A DNA stretch of 64,000 nucleotides. Origin: Isochrysis galbana (taxonomy: Eukaryota > Haptophyta > Isochrysidales > Isochrysidaceae). The stretch is from positions 5,183,774 to 5,247,773 of the forward strand of contig CM030936.1 in NCBI GenBank assembly GCA_018136815.1, read 5' to 3'. A program made the position numbers and the translations under genes. Shown here one piece after another: positions 12,122 to 22,769 of the stretch. The notes under the pieces are model-generated. The model saw only the letters and a program-made list of their open reading frames with translations, was not told where the DNA came from and searched no databases. Each line of letters starts with the position of its first letter. Position 1 is the stretch's first letter.

Positions 12122-14822
12122 ATGGCAGACTGGATGAAGTCGCTGAACGATATCGCGGGCTACGCCAAGAACGCGGCACAACAGGCCTCAACAATGGTAG
12201 CCGGCTCCGAGCTCGAGAAGAAGCTCGCCGAGGCCACCTCCAACGAGCCGTGGGGCGCCTCAAGTGTGCCCCCCCCCCCGCTCTGCCTGCGCCTCCTCCT
12301 GCTTCCCCCTCTCTCCTTCTCTCTGCCGCCCTCCCGTCGCGCCGCGTGGCGCGTTGACGGGCCGGCCCGTCTCCGCCGCCCTGCTTTCCCTCCACCCCCG
12401 CAGCCCTCGCTCGAAGCATGCTCGGCCTCCCTCCCACCGCATGCTGTTGCCACTGCGCAGGCACAATGCTCGGTGAGATCGCACGCGCCACCTTTGCCTA
12501 TGACGACTTCAAGACAGTGATGCTCTTCGTCTGGCGCAGCTCTCAGAACCAGGGTTCCCTCTGGTGCGTCATACCCTTCCCTTTCCCCTCCACCCTCGCC
12601 TTCATAACAAATCAGGGGCGCCCCACCTGCTTCTAAAGCATGTTGAGTATGCTTGCGGTGATTACGAAAACACGACCCTGTTCGCCTTTACTTTCTGCAG
12701 GCGCGTCACCTACAAGACTCTGAATCTCCTTGACTATATCCTGCGCCATGGTTCCGACCGCGTCATCGAGGACGCGAGGGACCACTTGCGCGAGATCAAA
12801 AAGCTGCAAAAGTTTGAGTATGTAGACTCAGATGGCAAGGATCAAGGCATCAATATCCGTGAAAAGGCTCGGCAGCTGGTCGAGCTGCTCAACTCGGATG
12901 AGCAGCTCAATGCCGAACGCGAGAAGGCGCGCGCCACGCGGAACAAATATTCGGGCGTCTCGGCAGCCGAAATGTCATCCGGCACGGGCGGAGCTCAGCA
13001 GAGGGAGTCAAGGAAAGGCTTTTCTGATGACGACTTCAAGTATGCCTCAGACCGTGGCCGGCAATCGAGCAACACGGACATAGGCATGGGACTCACCAGC
13101 ATCGTTGGCGGCCTTGTCTCTTCTGCATCGGAGTACGCCGCCGCCGCGAGCAAGCAGTTTCAATCCATGCAGACACTTTTTCCTTCCAACGAGCTTGAAG
13201 GAAAGCTCACAAGTGCGCTCTCCAATGACCCGAATATGCCCTCCACTGCTTTGCTGTACGACCTGGGCCGCGCGACGCACAGGGAAGACGACTATCGCCT
13301 GATTCTCGCCGCCATATGGCAGAACGTGCTGCGATCGAATCAGCGCCCCCGCGTCATGTTGAAGACGCTGATGGTGCTCGAGTCTGTGCTGTTACATGGT
13401 CCTGAGCGCGCAATCGAGGAGACCTTGGACATGAAGACTGATATCAAGGTCCTCCAATCATTCTCTTCGCCGGACTTCAATGAGGCTGGGAAGGTGCAGG
13501 CCAAAGCCGCTGAGATTGTTGACCTGCTCGAGAACAACGGCCAGCTGACCCGGAGGCGCGAGGAGTCGGCCGACTCGTTCTCGGGCAACATGGGCAAGTA
13601 TCAGGGCTTTTCTGCGGATACTGCACCGCGCCTCAAGACCAATGGCGCTAGCGAGCCAGCCAACACGGAGCGTTGGAATGCGCCGGACGCCGATTTTGAT
13701 GCGGCGTTTGAATCTCCCGCGCCTGCTCCCCCACCCGTGGATGACCTTTTCGATGTCGCGAGCCCTGCGCCCGCCCCTTCGACTCCTGCCCCGGCTTCCG
13801 GTGCGAGTGGTCTCTCCGCCAACATTGGTTCCATCAAGGTCAATCTCAACCGCGAAGGGAGGGAGCGCAACCGGTCTAGTTCCAGCACTGTAAGCTTGGA
13901 CAAGCTCCCGACACCCGCAGCCCCGGCCGGGCTGGCCGCCCCGCCTGCTCCTGCGGTGTCAACTACCGACGACCTGTTTGGGCTCCTCGACACCCCGGCT
14001 GCCAGTGCAACTGCACTGCCAAGTGCACCTCCGCCGGGCGCAATGGCCGGCACCGATGACCTTTTTGGCATGTTGGGCTCGGGCGGCGGCACGGTGATGG
14101 CGGCGGCGGGTGGCGGCAATAATCTCGGCGCTGACTTTGGCGACTTTGACTCGGCGCTCTCGCCTGCTTCTAGGGTTCCTGCGCTCGCCGGGCCTCCGAG
14201 CGCGGAGGCGATGCTCGAGAGCGCACTGAATGACTTCTCCATGGATAGCACTCCGTCAATGGCTCCCGCTGCGCCGGCGCCAGCACCCGCCCCCAAATTG
14301 GGTCCAGGCAGCGGCCTGGGACTTGCATCCATCTCGCAGATGCAGGCGCAGCCTCAAAGACCAATAGCTGGCCCGACGATGGGCGGCATGGGCATGGGCG
14401 GCCCGCCAATGGGCGGCATGGGCATGGGCGGCCCGCCGATGGGCGGCATGGGCATGGGCGGCCCGCCGATGGGCGGCATGGGCATGGGCGGCCCGCCGAT
14501 GGGCGGCATGGGGATGACCGGTCCCCCCATGGGCGGCATGCCGATGGGCGGCATGGGGATGACCGGTCCCCCCATGGGCGGCATGGGTATGGGCGGCACG
14601 CCGATGGGCGGCATGGGCATGGGCGGTCCCATCATGGGTGGGATGGGCGGCGGCATGGGCGGACGCATGCCGACGGGCAGCATGAGCAGCTGCGGAATGG
14701 GAAGTGGCATGGCCGCGGGCAACGGAATAGCTGGCACAGTGCCCATGGGGGGCATGGGGGCGAGCGTCCAAGCTCCCGCACCTGCCCCTGCTCCCGACCC
14801 CTTCGCCAATTTGATGAAATAG
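12122..14822 (+). CDS. Clathrin/endosomal adaptor with two ENTH-type domains, 3 exons
   Basis: Predicted exons 12122-12263, 12461-12563 and 12701-14822 splice in phase to 788 aa from a Kozak-context ATG. ENTH 1 spans about residues 20-150 and is canonical (TFAYDDFKTVMLFVWR, YKTLNLLDYILRHGSDRV, GKDQGINIREKA). A second, more divergent ENTH-like domain lies at about 228-370 (DDYRLILAAIWQNVL, LKTLMVLESVLLHGPERAI). The remainder is disordered, with DLF motifs (VDDLFDV, TDDLFGLL, TDDLFGML) and a GDFGDFDS-like stretch, which in known adaptors bind AP-complex or GGA appendages, then a Gly-Met-rich repeat and a C-terminal DPFANL. Epsin-family proteins bind phosphoinositides and help form clathrin-coated vesicles at plasma membrane or Golgi/endosome. 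Two ENTH domains in one chain is unusual. Confidence 0.85.
14379..14640 (+). repeat. Coding minisatellite, GMGMGGPPMGG units
   Basis: About eight imperfect copies of a roughly 30-bp unit (ATGGGCGGCATGGGCATGGG and variants) encode Gly-Met-Pro repeats in the tail of the ENTH protein. Frame is kept throughout. Probably length-variable between strains. Confidence 0.85.
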
Positions 14823-15609
14823 GGTGGTCTCACCTCGGTCGACTGCGTGAGATGCTCGCATCATGCCCGAGACGTTTAGGATGGGAGGTGGACCGCCTGG
14901 GTGAGCTACCGGATACTTGTCTGTCCACCCGCCACGCATTCTCGATGGCCTGTCGGCACGATTCGACTGCCACCCAGCACCATCCCCCAGCTGTGTGCGC
15001 TCGCCTTGAGCGTTGAAGCCAGACTTCGAAGCTCAAACTCCACGTGAGTTGTTGAAGATGGCCGATACTATATTGCTTTCTTTCTAATGTGCGCCTCGTG
15101 TGCTTGTGTGCTCGCTATGGTCTGCTTCATAGTCCCATCTAGTTCACCACGCCATTCGTGTATCCACTCTAGAAACAACCACATTTGAAACGAAAGAAAG
15201 GGGCAACTAGAAACAAAGTTGATACCTCGTTCGACATGGAGGAGCCACGTGCCCCCCCCCCCCCCCCCTCAGTCTTCAGACTCGAACTCCACTCTGGGCA
15301 CCTGTTGGCGACCCTAAGACTCTGCTTCCTAGAATTGTTGTATCCCTGCCCATCTGAAGGCTGTAGGCATGAATATTCGTGTAAGGTAAGCGCTCACAAT
15401 TACAATTGAACAGTTCTCCGTGTTGCCACTGACACACAAGACACAAGACACACAGATTCGGATTCCCCATGGTCTCAAGTCCAGGCTTGCAGATTTTGGT
15501 CTCGAAATTTGCGATTTGAATTTTGTTTTTGTTGTTACTAAAATTGTTGGCTCGTTTAAGGTAATAAACAGGCATGACTTCGACTTCTCGTTCTGCAGTT
15601 GCCCTGCGA

Positions 15610-15610
<1 letters not shown>
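14823..15610. other. 3' flank of the ENTH gene, no gene seen
   Basis: Includes a C run at about 15253-15268 and AT-richer DNA. No supported coding region. Confidence 0.4.

Positions 15611-15611
<1 letters not shown>

Positions 15612-15660
<49 letters not shown>
15612..15660. repeat. (CT)n microsatellite, about 49 bp
   Basis: Pure CT dinucleotide run on the + strand. Confidence 0.95.
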
Positions 15661-15663
<3 letters not shown>

Positions 15664-15689
15664 CCTCCTCTCTTCGGCCGACGGCAGGA

Positions 15690-16120
15690 AGATTCGTCCA
15701 AAACATTCTCCGGTCCATGGAGTGGGACCGGCTCGTAGCATGCATCTATGGCACTCTATGCTGAGCACCTGTTCGATCGCGAGCAGGTCGGTCTTGTTCA
15801 CCCACATGCGCTCCTTCTTGTCGTCGGTCTTGATCCCTATCTGCGCCTTCAGGCTGCCATGAAGTGTGCCGTTGCCCAGCATCGTCACGGTGCCCTCGCC
15901 CATCGCCTCATGCATCACCCTTGAGCCCACTCTTACTTAGGGCGATGGCCTCGCTCCGCACGCCATCCACCTCCATCTCGTCCATGCTCTCTCCATCCTC
16001 GCTGTCGTTGGCCTCGGTGTTGTCCATGCTGTCCTCCCTTTCCTCGTCGTTCGAATGGCCTCCGACTTCAAGTTCATGACGGGAGGAGGAGGAGGATGCG
16101 CCGTGCGTGCGAGCGGAGGC
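15690..16120 (-). CDS. Possible small acidic protein, exon structure unresolved
   Basis: Two minus-strand frames look protein-like but are offset. One (about 16075-15945) encodes an acidic run of Glu/Asp/Ser around EVGGHSNDEEREDSMD. The next (about 15915-15760) encodes MHEAMGEGTVTMLGNGTL and a Lys-rich KTDDKKERMWVNKTD stretch. A GTAAGAG at the end of the acidic part could be a splice donor, but I see no convincing acceptor in phase within the few bases between them. No family recognised. Could also be a transposon fragment or a frameshifted relic. Confidence 0.25.
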
Positions 16121-16319
16121 GGCGGCCGCGAGCCATCTTAGGGAGCGAGCGAGTGAGAGTGAGAGGGAGAGGGAGGAGGGAGGCGAAGGAGAGGACTTGT
16201 GAGTTGATGGCGCGCGCACACAAATGCAGACAATGGATGGGGCATGGGGCATGTAGGGCATGGGCGGGCTTGCCAGCACCTTGAGGGCGGAACGGCAACT
16301 AACTATGGAGCCAACAACA

Positions 16320-17005
16320 GTTAAATATGTTTACTGTTCTAGAACCCAAATAACCTGTATAGATATCCTAGCAAGAGCCCAAATATCCCTGAAATATCTA
16401 GAGATATCTGTGTGGAGCAAATCCACCCAAATATCCAAGACAAATATCCGGATACTTGTGCTTACCCCTAAGCACAACCCGCAGCCCGCAGACAACCTCG
16501 TCGTAGTTGAGGGCGGAGCCCGAGGTGCTTGGGGGGGCAGCAACACTGTCGACAATGAGAACCTGGACAACTCGCGCTTCTTCGAAATCGACGACGACGA
16601 GGCGCTCATAGGCCGTGGGGGCCGCACTCCGCAGTCCGCAGACAACTCCGCAACAGCCGAGGGCGGAGCCTGCGCCGGCGGCAACGCCACGCCAAGTCAC
16701 GATGCCCCTCACCGCACCGGTGGCAGAGTGCCACATGAGGAAGTTGGTGGCATGCAAGAGAGTGGCACCGACGGCAACACCAACATAGCTGCCAAGCCCA
16801 TGGGCAGTGGCGGCACCGCCAAGGAAGTCATCAGCGGCGACGGGCCAAGCGCAAGGGGCGGGCTGGGGCAGACCTGTTGTTGGGTGTTCCTGTGGCAGAC
16901 AAACGTAAAACGCCTTCTGAACTATCTTATATTGTCCCCAGGGGGTCTCGGCCCCCGCCCTTCGGCCTTTCTTCGTCCGCTGCCGCACTTTCGCGGTGTT
17001 TGACT
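16320..17005 (+). other. Low-complexity open region, coding status unclear
   Basis: 16370-16460 has repeated AAATATCC-like words, also seen near 2440-2540. 16490-16680 contains two diverged copies of a block starting CCGCAG(C/T)CCGCAGACAAC and containing GAGGGCGGAGCC. A frame stays open across about 740 bp on the + strand, but composition is repetitive and nothing resembles a known domain. Confidence 0.3.
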
Positions 17006-17099
17006 GCCGCGCAGGGTGTCTTCCCGTTGATATACCGTAAATGGGCGGATATCTTACCTATTCTCGGGCCAGATCGTGTGGTTTTTTTGTCGTTCTTTT

Positions 17100-17995
17100 C
17101 CCGTCGTTCTCTTCGTTCTCCTACGGGCGTGTGCTGCATGGCGCGCGCCATGGCCCCCTTCTGGGGGCCCCTCGGGGCCCCCCAGAGGGCCAGCCAGGGC
17201 AGCTCAGGGGGCAGTGGAGGCTGGGGCAGTGCCCCTGGCCTCTCCTGCCTCTCCCTCGCTCGCCTCGCTGGCCCTGGGTGCCCTCCTGGCGGCCTCGGTG
17301 GTCTGTGGCTCAGTGGTGAGGGGGGGGGTCAGTACGAGCGAGGGCCAGTGCAGGCGAGTGCGTGCGGCGCGCGGCGCGCGCTCGGCGAAGGTCTGGGCCA
17401 GATTGATGTCAGCTCAGCCCCTGCCAGCAGGCAGGGGCTGAGGTTGGTTGTGCAGGCCCACCCAGGGGGTGTCTGCGATGGAGAGAGGGGGGCGCGAGGC
17501 CCCCATTGGCCTCCTACTTATAAAAGTGCCTGGTTCTCGATGCCGAGTTCGAGTGAGGGCGAATCCTGCGAGGGGCGGGTCGGGATGGTCGGGGTGGGGT
17601 CTGTGGCAGCCAGTGTAGCCGCGTGCGCGCACGTTGAGAAGCTGGGTGGGTGGGCTGCGCGGGCAATGATGCCAGTGGGTCAGGGGGTGGTCGGACTGTC
17701 GGCAGCCCGACACGGCGCTGCATCGGGCGGGAATCAAATGCCGAATGTAGCTTAGATATAAAGGAACCGATCCCCCCGCGGGCGCGACCGCCAATTCTTT
17801 ACGGGTAGAGCGTGAGTGCGCGTGACGGAGGGGGCGAGAGGGGGAGCGAATCTCGCACCATTTCTTGGCGAAGATTTTCGTAGCGTCAGGTAGCCCCCCC
17901 GGGAGGTTTTTTAGTGGGCATCGCGCCACGGTCAAAAAATGCAGCCCAACCCTTACTAGCCGTTAAAAAGCCCCTGTTTGACCGCCCTAAACTAG
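17100..17995 (+). repeat. Dispersed repeat copy with GTTTGACCGCCCT tail
   Basis: 17140-17340 resembles the middle of the short elements at 8.8-9.0 kb and 38.1-38.3 kb (CTCAGGGGGCAG(A/T)GGAGGCT block). 17545-17690 and 17820-17995 resemble 3.8-4.26 kb, ending in TTAAAAAGCCCCTGTTTGAC then CGCCCT. So a body related to one family is joined to the tail of another. No protein domain. Confidence 0.5.
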
Positions 17996-18529
17996 AGTAC
18001 ACCTAGAGCTAACTATAACTACTATAACTACTAACTATCTTGATAATACCCATAATACTAATAATAGTCTGGACGTAGCCACTATTAGCCTCAATGTAAA
18101 TAGCCGAAGGGCCACTATTAGCTTAAATGTAAATATTCGGTGGGCCACTATTAGCTAGATACCTAATAGTCGAAATCCAAACCTATTCACAGCCTTAAGA
18201 CATTGGGTTTTCACCCCAATAGCCAATAGCTTGTGGAGAATTCTAAGGGGGGCCGGGTGCCTGCGAGGGGGGAGGTATGATCGGGCGCATAGATTCGTGC
18301 CTTGGGTTCTAATGCGGTCATGTGTGTCGTGGCTTGGCGTGTTGGTGCATGGCTGGCTAGCTGGCTAGTGGCAGTAGCGGCACTAATATTCCGTTGTTTT
18401 ATTTCTAGTAGTAGTATTATTTCGTATTTTCTCTGCAGCCTTTCCACGTCTCTCGCTGCCGGACGGGCAGCGCGCGAGGGAGAGGCGGCGCGGAGAGGCG
18501 CGTAGAGAGGGCCGAGTGCCGAGGGGCCG
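17996..18529. other. AT-richer intergenic region before the SDR gene
   Basis: Contains short direct repeats of a GCCACTATTAGC word at about 18075-18155. No coding region. Probably includes the SDR promoter. Confidence 0.35.
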
Positions 18530-20428
18530 ATGGGAGACGAGGAAACGGGAAGTAAGGGCAGTGCGCTGGACGGTGGCGCGCGGCCTGTGTGCTCAGACGA
18601 TCCGGTGGCAGCCTGTGTTGCCTCAGCGCTCGTCTCGGATGACGACCTGGCCGTCTGTCTCCGCGTGCTTCACGCGCTGGCCCCTGATGGCACGCACGTG
18701 AGGAGCGAATTCCATGAGCCCCGGATGAAGCCGCTTCGCTGCGCGCTGCAGCCGCTTCTTTCGGACGTGCGCTTCAAGATCTTTCAAGGTAGATCGATGA
18801 ACCACGCGGAGAGGCAAGCTGCCGAGCGAGAACTCAAGAAGGAGCGTCATCGGCGAGAGCAGCGGCAACGCGCGCTGGAGCGCAATTATGCAGACAAGAC
18901 AAGGATGCGTGCCGAACGGCTTAAAACTCTCGAGGCACTCGAGATGTCAGATAACACGCCGCGCGCACCAGACGGCGTTGTTGGGCTCATCGATGGCATG
19001 CAACCGCCACTTCTTGCCAATTTGACACCGTCCGGATCAGACGATGGCCATGGATCGAACACCACTGCCCTTCAAGGCAATGAAGCTCCCAAGGCTGGTG
19101 CATTCGAGCTAGCTCTATCTGATCCTGGGGCAACGTGCATCCCGTTGCAGCACCACCGCGCCTGTTACACCTGCAAAACCAAGTTTACGCTCCTGCATCA
19201 CTTCTACTCGCAGCTCTGCCCGCCATGTGCCACATTGAATTGGAGCAAGCGGATTCAGAAGGCCGATCTTAGCGGTCGCATCGTCCTGTTGACGGGTGCG
19301 CGTGTCAAGATTGGTTTCTGTGCAACACTGCGCCTGCTTCGGTGCGGCGCCACTGTGCTTGCCACTACTCGCTTCCCTGTCGACGCCACGGCGCGCTTCT
19401 CAGCACTGCCGGACTTCGATGACTGGTCACACCGTTTGCACTTGTACGGTATTGACTTACGTGACATGGCTTCAATCGAGCGACTCTGTGAGCACATTCG
19501 TCATAAATTTGAGTTCGTCACCGACGTAATCAATAACGCTTGCCAGACGGTGCGTCGCCCCGCGAGATACTACGCGCATCTCATCAACAGAGAGTTGGGT
19601 CCGCTTGCCACACTGCCGGGTGAGCGACGGAGGCTAATGAATTCTCATGTTGAATGCTTCGGGGTTGCGCAGCCGCTTGATCTTCGAGAAGCACCTCAGG
19701 GCGGCCACTCTTCGCCTAGTCCGCTGAGGTTGAGAGGGGACTCCCAGGCTCCAAGAGCTGACGCCCCAACGGTGCCTCTTCCTATGGTTTCGGCAAACAG
19801 CTCAGTGGCCGCGTGCGTTCCATCTGCCTTGTGGTCACAGCTTCCTACGGGGTCCGACGAGATTGATGAGGCGTCCGGAGATGACATGTCTTTCCCCAAC
19901 GGTCAACACGACATCAATGGGCAACAATTAGATCTCAGGACAAGCAACTCGTGGTTGTTGAAGCTGGAGGAGGTCCCAACGCACGAGGCGGCGGAAGCTC
20001 TGGCAATAAATGCTCTCGCGCCATTTGTGCTAAATGCACGTATGCGCCCACTCCTTGAGAAGGCACCCGTGCAGCATCGCTTTGTCGTCAATGTCAGCGC
20101 CATGGAGGGAAAATTTTATCGGTATAAAACGCCGAATCATCCTCACACGAACATGGCGAAGGCGGCGCTCAACATGATGACACGAACGTGCGCAGAGGAG
20201 CTAGCCGCACACGGGATCTATATGAACTCTGTAGACACTGGTTGGATCAACGATGAGAATCCCACGGCCCGTGCCGCCGAGATTGCCGCCCGAAGTGGCT
20301 TTCAAACCCCTCTTGATGAGCTTGATGCCGCGGCACGACTGGTGGACCCCATCATCTCTTGGTGCAATGGTTCTTCATGTGCGGTTTACGGCAAATTTTT
20401 GAAAGACTTTCGGCCAACGGAATGGTGA
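18530..20428 (+). CDS. SDR-fold oxidoreductase with long N-terminal region, 632 aa
   Basis: Single exon from ATG at 18530. Residues about 80-150 are a basic coiled coil. Residues about 213-240 hold four Cys and paired His (CYTCKTKF then CPPC) suggestive of a zinc site. An SDR Rossmann domain follows: GRIVLLTGARVKIG (cofactor-binding TGxxxxG variant), a VINNACQT strand where classical SDRs have NNAG, Ser523 in NVSAMEGKF, and the segment HPHTNMAKAALNMM with Thr540 and Lys544. The classical catalytic Tyr of YxxxK is Thr here. As I recall, a family of long SDR proteins in protists, plants and bacteria shares this TNMAK segment and a GIYMxxVDTGW(I/V) block, so this is family-typical rather than damage. 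Substrate unknown. A serine-rich insert of about 90 residues lies between 375 and 470. No introns seen. Confidence 0.75.
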   Translation: MGDEETGSKGSALDGGARPVCSDDPVAACVASALVSDDDLAVCLRVLHALAPDGTHVRSEFHEPRMKPLRCALQPLLSDVRFKIFQGRSMNHAERQAAERELKKERHRREQRQRALERNYADKTRMRAERLKTLEALEMSDNTPRAPDGVVGLIDGMQPPLLANLTPSGSDDGHGSNTTALQGNEAPKAGAFELALSDPGATCIPLQHHRACYTCKTKFTLLHHFYSQLCPPCATLNWSKRIQKADLSGRIVLLTGARVKIGFCATLRLLRCGATVLATTRFPVDATARFSALPDFDDWSHRLHLYGIDLRDMASIERLCEHIRHKFEFVTDVINNACQTVRRPARYYAHLINRELGPLATLPGERRRLMNSHVECFGVAQPLDLREAPQGGHSSPSPLRLRGDSQAPRADAPTVPLPMVSANSSVAACVPSALWSQLPTGSDEIDEASGDDMSFPNGQHDINGQQLDLRTSNSWLLKLEEVPTHEAAEALAINALAPFVLNARMRPLLEKAPVQHRFVVNVSAMEGKFYRYKTPNHPHTNMAKAALNMMTRTCAEELAAHGIYMNSVDTGWINDENPTARAAEIAARSGFQTPLDELDAAARLVDPIISWCNGSSCAVYGKFLKDFRPTEW

Positions 20429-20869
20429 AAGCACTGCCGGGCTACATCGGCGAGTGATAGCACCCGAAGACGTGTGGGCTAGCGTGGCAGGCTGACACGT
20501 TGCGCATTAGGATCATGAGCGATGACGGCGGCGACGGCAGCGGCGGCGGCGAGGGCAGAGGTGGCGATAGGGGTGAGTGAGGGCGGTGGTGTCGACGGTT
20601 GAGGCAGCCAGAGCGATGATGGATAGGGCGGCAGCGGCGAGGACAGTAGTAACGACGGTGGCGACGGTGGCGGCAGTACGAGCGCATGAAATTCATTTTC
20701 TTCCTTCCTAGGCTGAGACGAGAAATCCGGCGGCGGACTGGGGTGTGTGAGAGTGTGAGAGTGGCCTAGACGAGCTCTCCTCGAGCCTCAAGTCCTTGCG
20801 CACAAAGGCACGGCAAAGTGCGTGAGCATTTAGGGGGTAGAGTTGGAGGCGCTCGCGGGGGAGGTGCAG
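20429..20869. other. GGC/GAC-rich intergenic region
   Basis: 20510-20690 is an imperfect GGCGGCGAC-type triplet-rich stretch. No supported gene. Confidence 0.4.
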
Positions 20870-20910
20870 AAGCCCGATGAATAAAAAAAAGATCTGAAAG
20901 CCCGATGAAT
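20870..20910 (-). mobile_element. 15-bp retroposon end with 13-bp target duplication
   Basis: AAGCCCGATGAAT occurs at 20870-20882 and 20898-20910, with only an A run plus GATCTG between. This is the same end sequence as the insert at 3541-3580. Confidence 0.6.
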
Positions 20911-21005
20911 GAAAAAACCTTTTAACATTCTTACCGCACTCGCGGCGAATGGCACCACTGCCTACAAAAAAAAAATCTGAAGTTTCGGGGCTATACACCT
21001 ATCGC
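20911..21005 (-). mobile_element. Two truncated retroposon tails in series
   Basis: 20911-20966 is a minus-strand copy of the LINE/short-element tail (on the + strand: A run, CCTTTTAACATTCTTACCGC). 20967-21005 is another A run followed by TCTGAAG and GGGGCTATACACCTA, resembling the insert at 3541-3580. Confidence 0.55.
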
Positions 21006-21120
21006 TAGCACGGCATTCTCTACCCTCGCCCGCCATCGCCTTTAGCTCCCTTCACCCCGTATCCTCGCCTTCCCCCCCTCTTTCCTTTTTGTTCGGTGTC
21101 GGGGGTGCGGCCCTGGTACA

Positions 21121-21819
21121 CTACCACGGGGTCGCCATGGCACCGGCGACGCCCACGTAAGTGCGGCTGCGCAGCGCACCGCGGTGGGGGGAAGGCGGCA
21201 AATTGGCCATGGCGGAGACGCGGCCCTCCATCACGCACGTGGGGACAAGGGTAGGCAGCGAATCGGAAAAGTAAAGGCCCGTCGCCTTCTGGTGCCCGGT
21301 CCCGTGTTCATAGGGTTGGACATATTGGCGGGGAACCAACTCCCCGACTAAAGCGGAAGCCTCGGAGTGCATCCGAGGGTTTTCCACCGCAACAAAGGGA
21401 GCCTTGGAGAGGGCCATCGAGACGAACACTCTCGCCGCTGATTCGAGAGCGAGCCGCCTTTCGGGTTCCTTGTCAAGCCATTGGCGGCTGACCGCTGAGA
21501 GGTAGGTACAGGGTGGGTGGGCCACTACTAGGTCCCAACCCAAGTCTTGGATGTGGCTAGCGTCGCCTTGGAAGTGGGGAATGTAGTCGATCTCCGAAGG
21601 GCGGAGGTCGCAGGTGGCGACGCTAGCGCCCCCTAAGTAGAACATGGTTGCGACAACACCGCTGATTTCGCCCAAGACCAGGACTCTCGGGGGCGGACGA
21701 CCCGCCGCCGCCTCGGCCGCTATCATCTCGAGGAGGGCAGTGTGCTCTCGGTCGCGCTTTTCGTCGCGAAGTTGTTGAGCATCGATCGCGGACTGCATGT
21801 GAGCGAGGCGATCAGCCAA
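21121..21819 (-). pseudogene. Phage-like DNA (cytosine-5?) methylase-like domain, downstream copy
   Basis: The open frame runs from about 22030 down to 21121, with the domain in the last 230 codons. It shows a nucleotide-binding start (VLVLGEISGVVATMF then ATCDLRPSE, in place of motif I and the acidic residue), AHPPCTYLSAVSRQW (PPC of C5-methylase motif IV), VAVENPRMH (EN of motif VI), and a C-terminal block with HGTGHQKATGLYF and PPSPHRGALRSRTYVG. This pattern is close to a methylase-like family I know from bacteriophages. It lies just after the RNase H remnant on the same strand, and the frame matches that of the RT piece. Most likely a retroelement-borne domain. Activity unknown; the surrounding element is broken but this reading frame itself is intact. 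Confidence 0.6.
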
Positions 21820-22035
21820 GAGATCGGCGGCGGAGGGAGCCTCGCTTACGTGTTCCCACGCACTGTAGTCAAGCGGGTGGAAATGGGAGTCGAGCCCCGG
21901 GTAGCCCGAGGTCTCGAGGGAGGCGAGCTCGGCTCGCTCGCGGAGTGAGTCGACGAGCAGCGGCTCGTCTGACGGAGCGGCGGATGGCGCCGACGTGTTG
22001 GAAGGGTCTTGCGGAGGCTCAGAGCCGCCGGTTCC

Positions 22036-22740
22036 GACGAAGTCTCCAGGGATGCTAGCCGAGACAGCCCGTCAACATCCTGATGAACAGCTCCTGGTTT
22101 ATGTTCGACATCGAACCGGTACTCAGCCAACTTGAGAGCCCACCGAGTCAGCCGAGAGGCTGGCCCACCGGCTACTTGATCCTTCATGGTATGCAGCCAT
22201 CGCAGCGCGGAGTGGTCGACGACTAACTTGAACCGACGCCCCCAAAGGTAGGGTCGCCAATTTCGGATTGATTCCAGGGCAGCCAAGAGCTCAATCTCGG
22301 TCACCGTCCAATGGCGTTCGGCCGAGGTGAGACTGCGAGCGTAGTACCCAACGACTCGTTCACGGTTATCGTCTCCTAGCTGCGAGAGGATGCCGGCGAT
22401 GCCCAACTTGCTAGCCCCATCGGTCTTGACGATGAAGGGCCGATCATCCCTGGGTGGAGTCAAGACGGGCTCCGAGGTGATCTTGGATAGCTCGGCGACA
22501 CTCCTCGGACTGGGACTCCTTTGCCACGTCGCAGCCCTTCCGCGTGAGGGCAGTGAGAGGAGCAGCCTTAGCGGCGAATTGGCGAATGAATCGACGATAG
22601 TAGGAGCAAAGGCCGAGGAAAGATCGAACCGCTTCCAAGGAGTTGATGGATGACGGGTCGATGTCGGCGACAGCTGCGACCTTCTTCGGGTCCATCTTGA
22701 GACCTTCCCTCGAGACAACGTGACCGAGGGCTCAGCCAGT
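22036..22740 (-). pseudogene. Ty3/gypsy-type RT connection and RNase H remnant
   Basis: The frame from about 22735 to 22500 encodes the end of a reverse transcriptase (GHVVSREGLKMDPKKV, then RSFLGLCSYYRRFIRQF). A frameshift near 22510 leads into an RNase H region (RPFIVKTDGASKLGIAG, VGYYARSLTSAERHW, LLAALESIRNWRPYL, FKLVVDHSALRWL, VDGLSRL). A TGA at about 22733 and the missing fingers/palm, including the RT catalytic motif, show it is inactive. No integrase follows. The methylase-like frame takes its place. Confidence 0.8.
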
Positions 22741-22769
22741 TCGAAGCCGGTCGAACAAAGCGAGGGGCG

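Noticed and set aside
14354-14833. Pro/Met-rich minus-strand frame opposite the ENTH gene
   Set aside because: Shadow of the coding minisatellite; no start context and no independent domain.
16260-17003. 247-aa plus-strand protein
   Set aside because: Contains duplicated repeat blocks and no family-like segment; kept only as an unclear region.
21846-22060. Continuation of the RNase H frame as a C-terminal domain
   Set aside because: Ser/Arg/Pro-rich out-of-frame sequence; the methylase frame is the meaningful one here.
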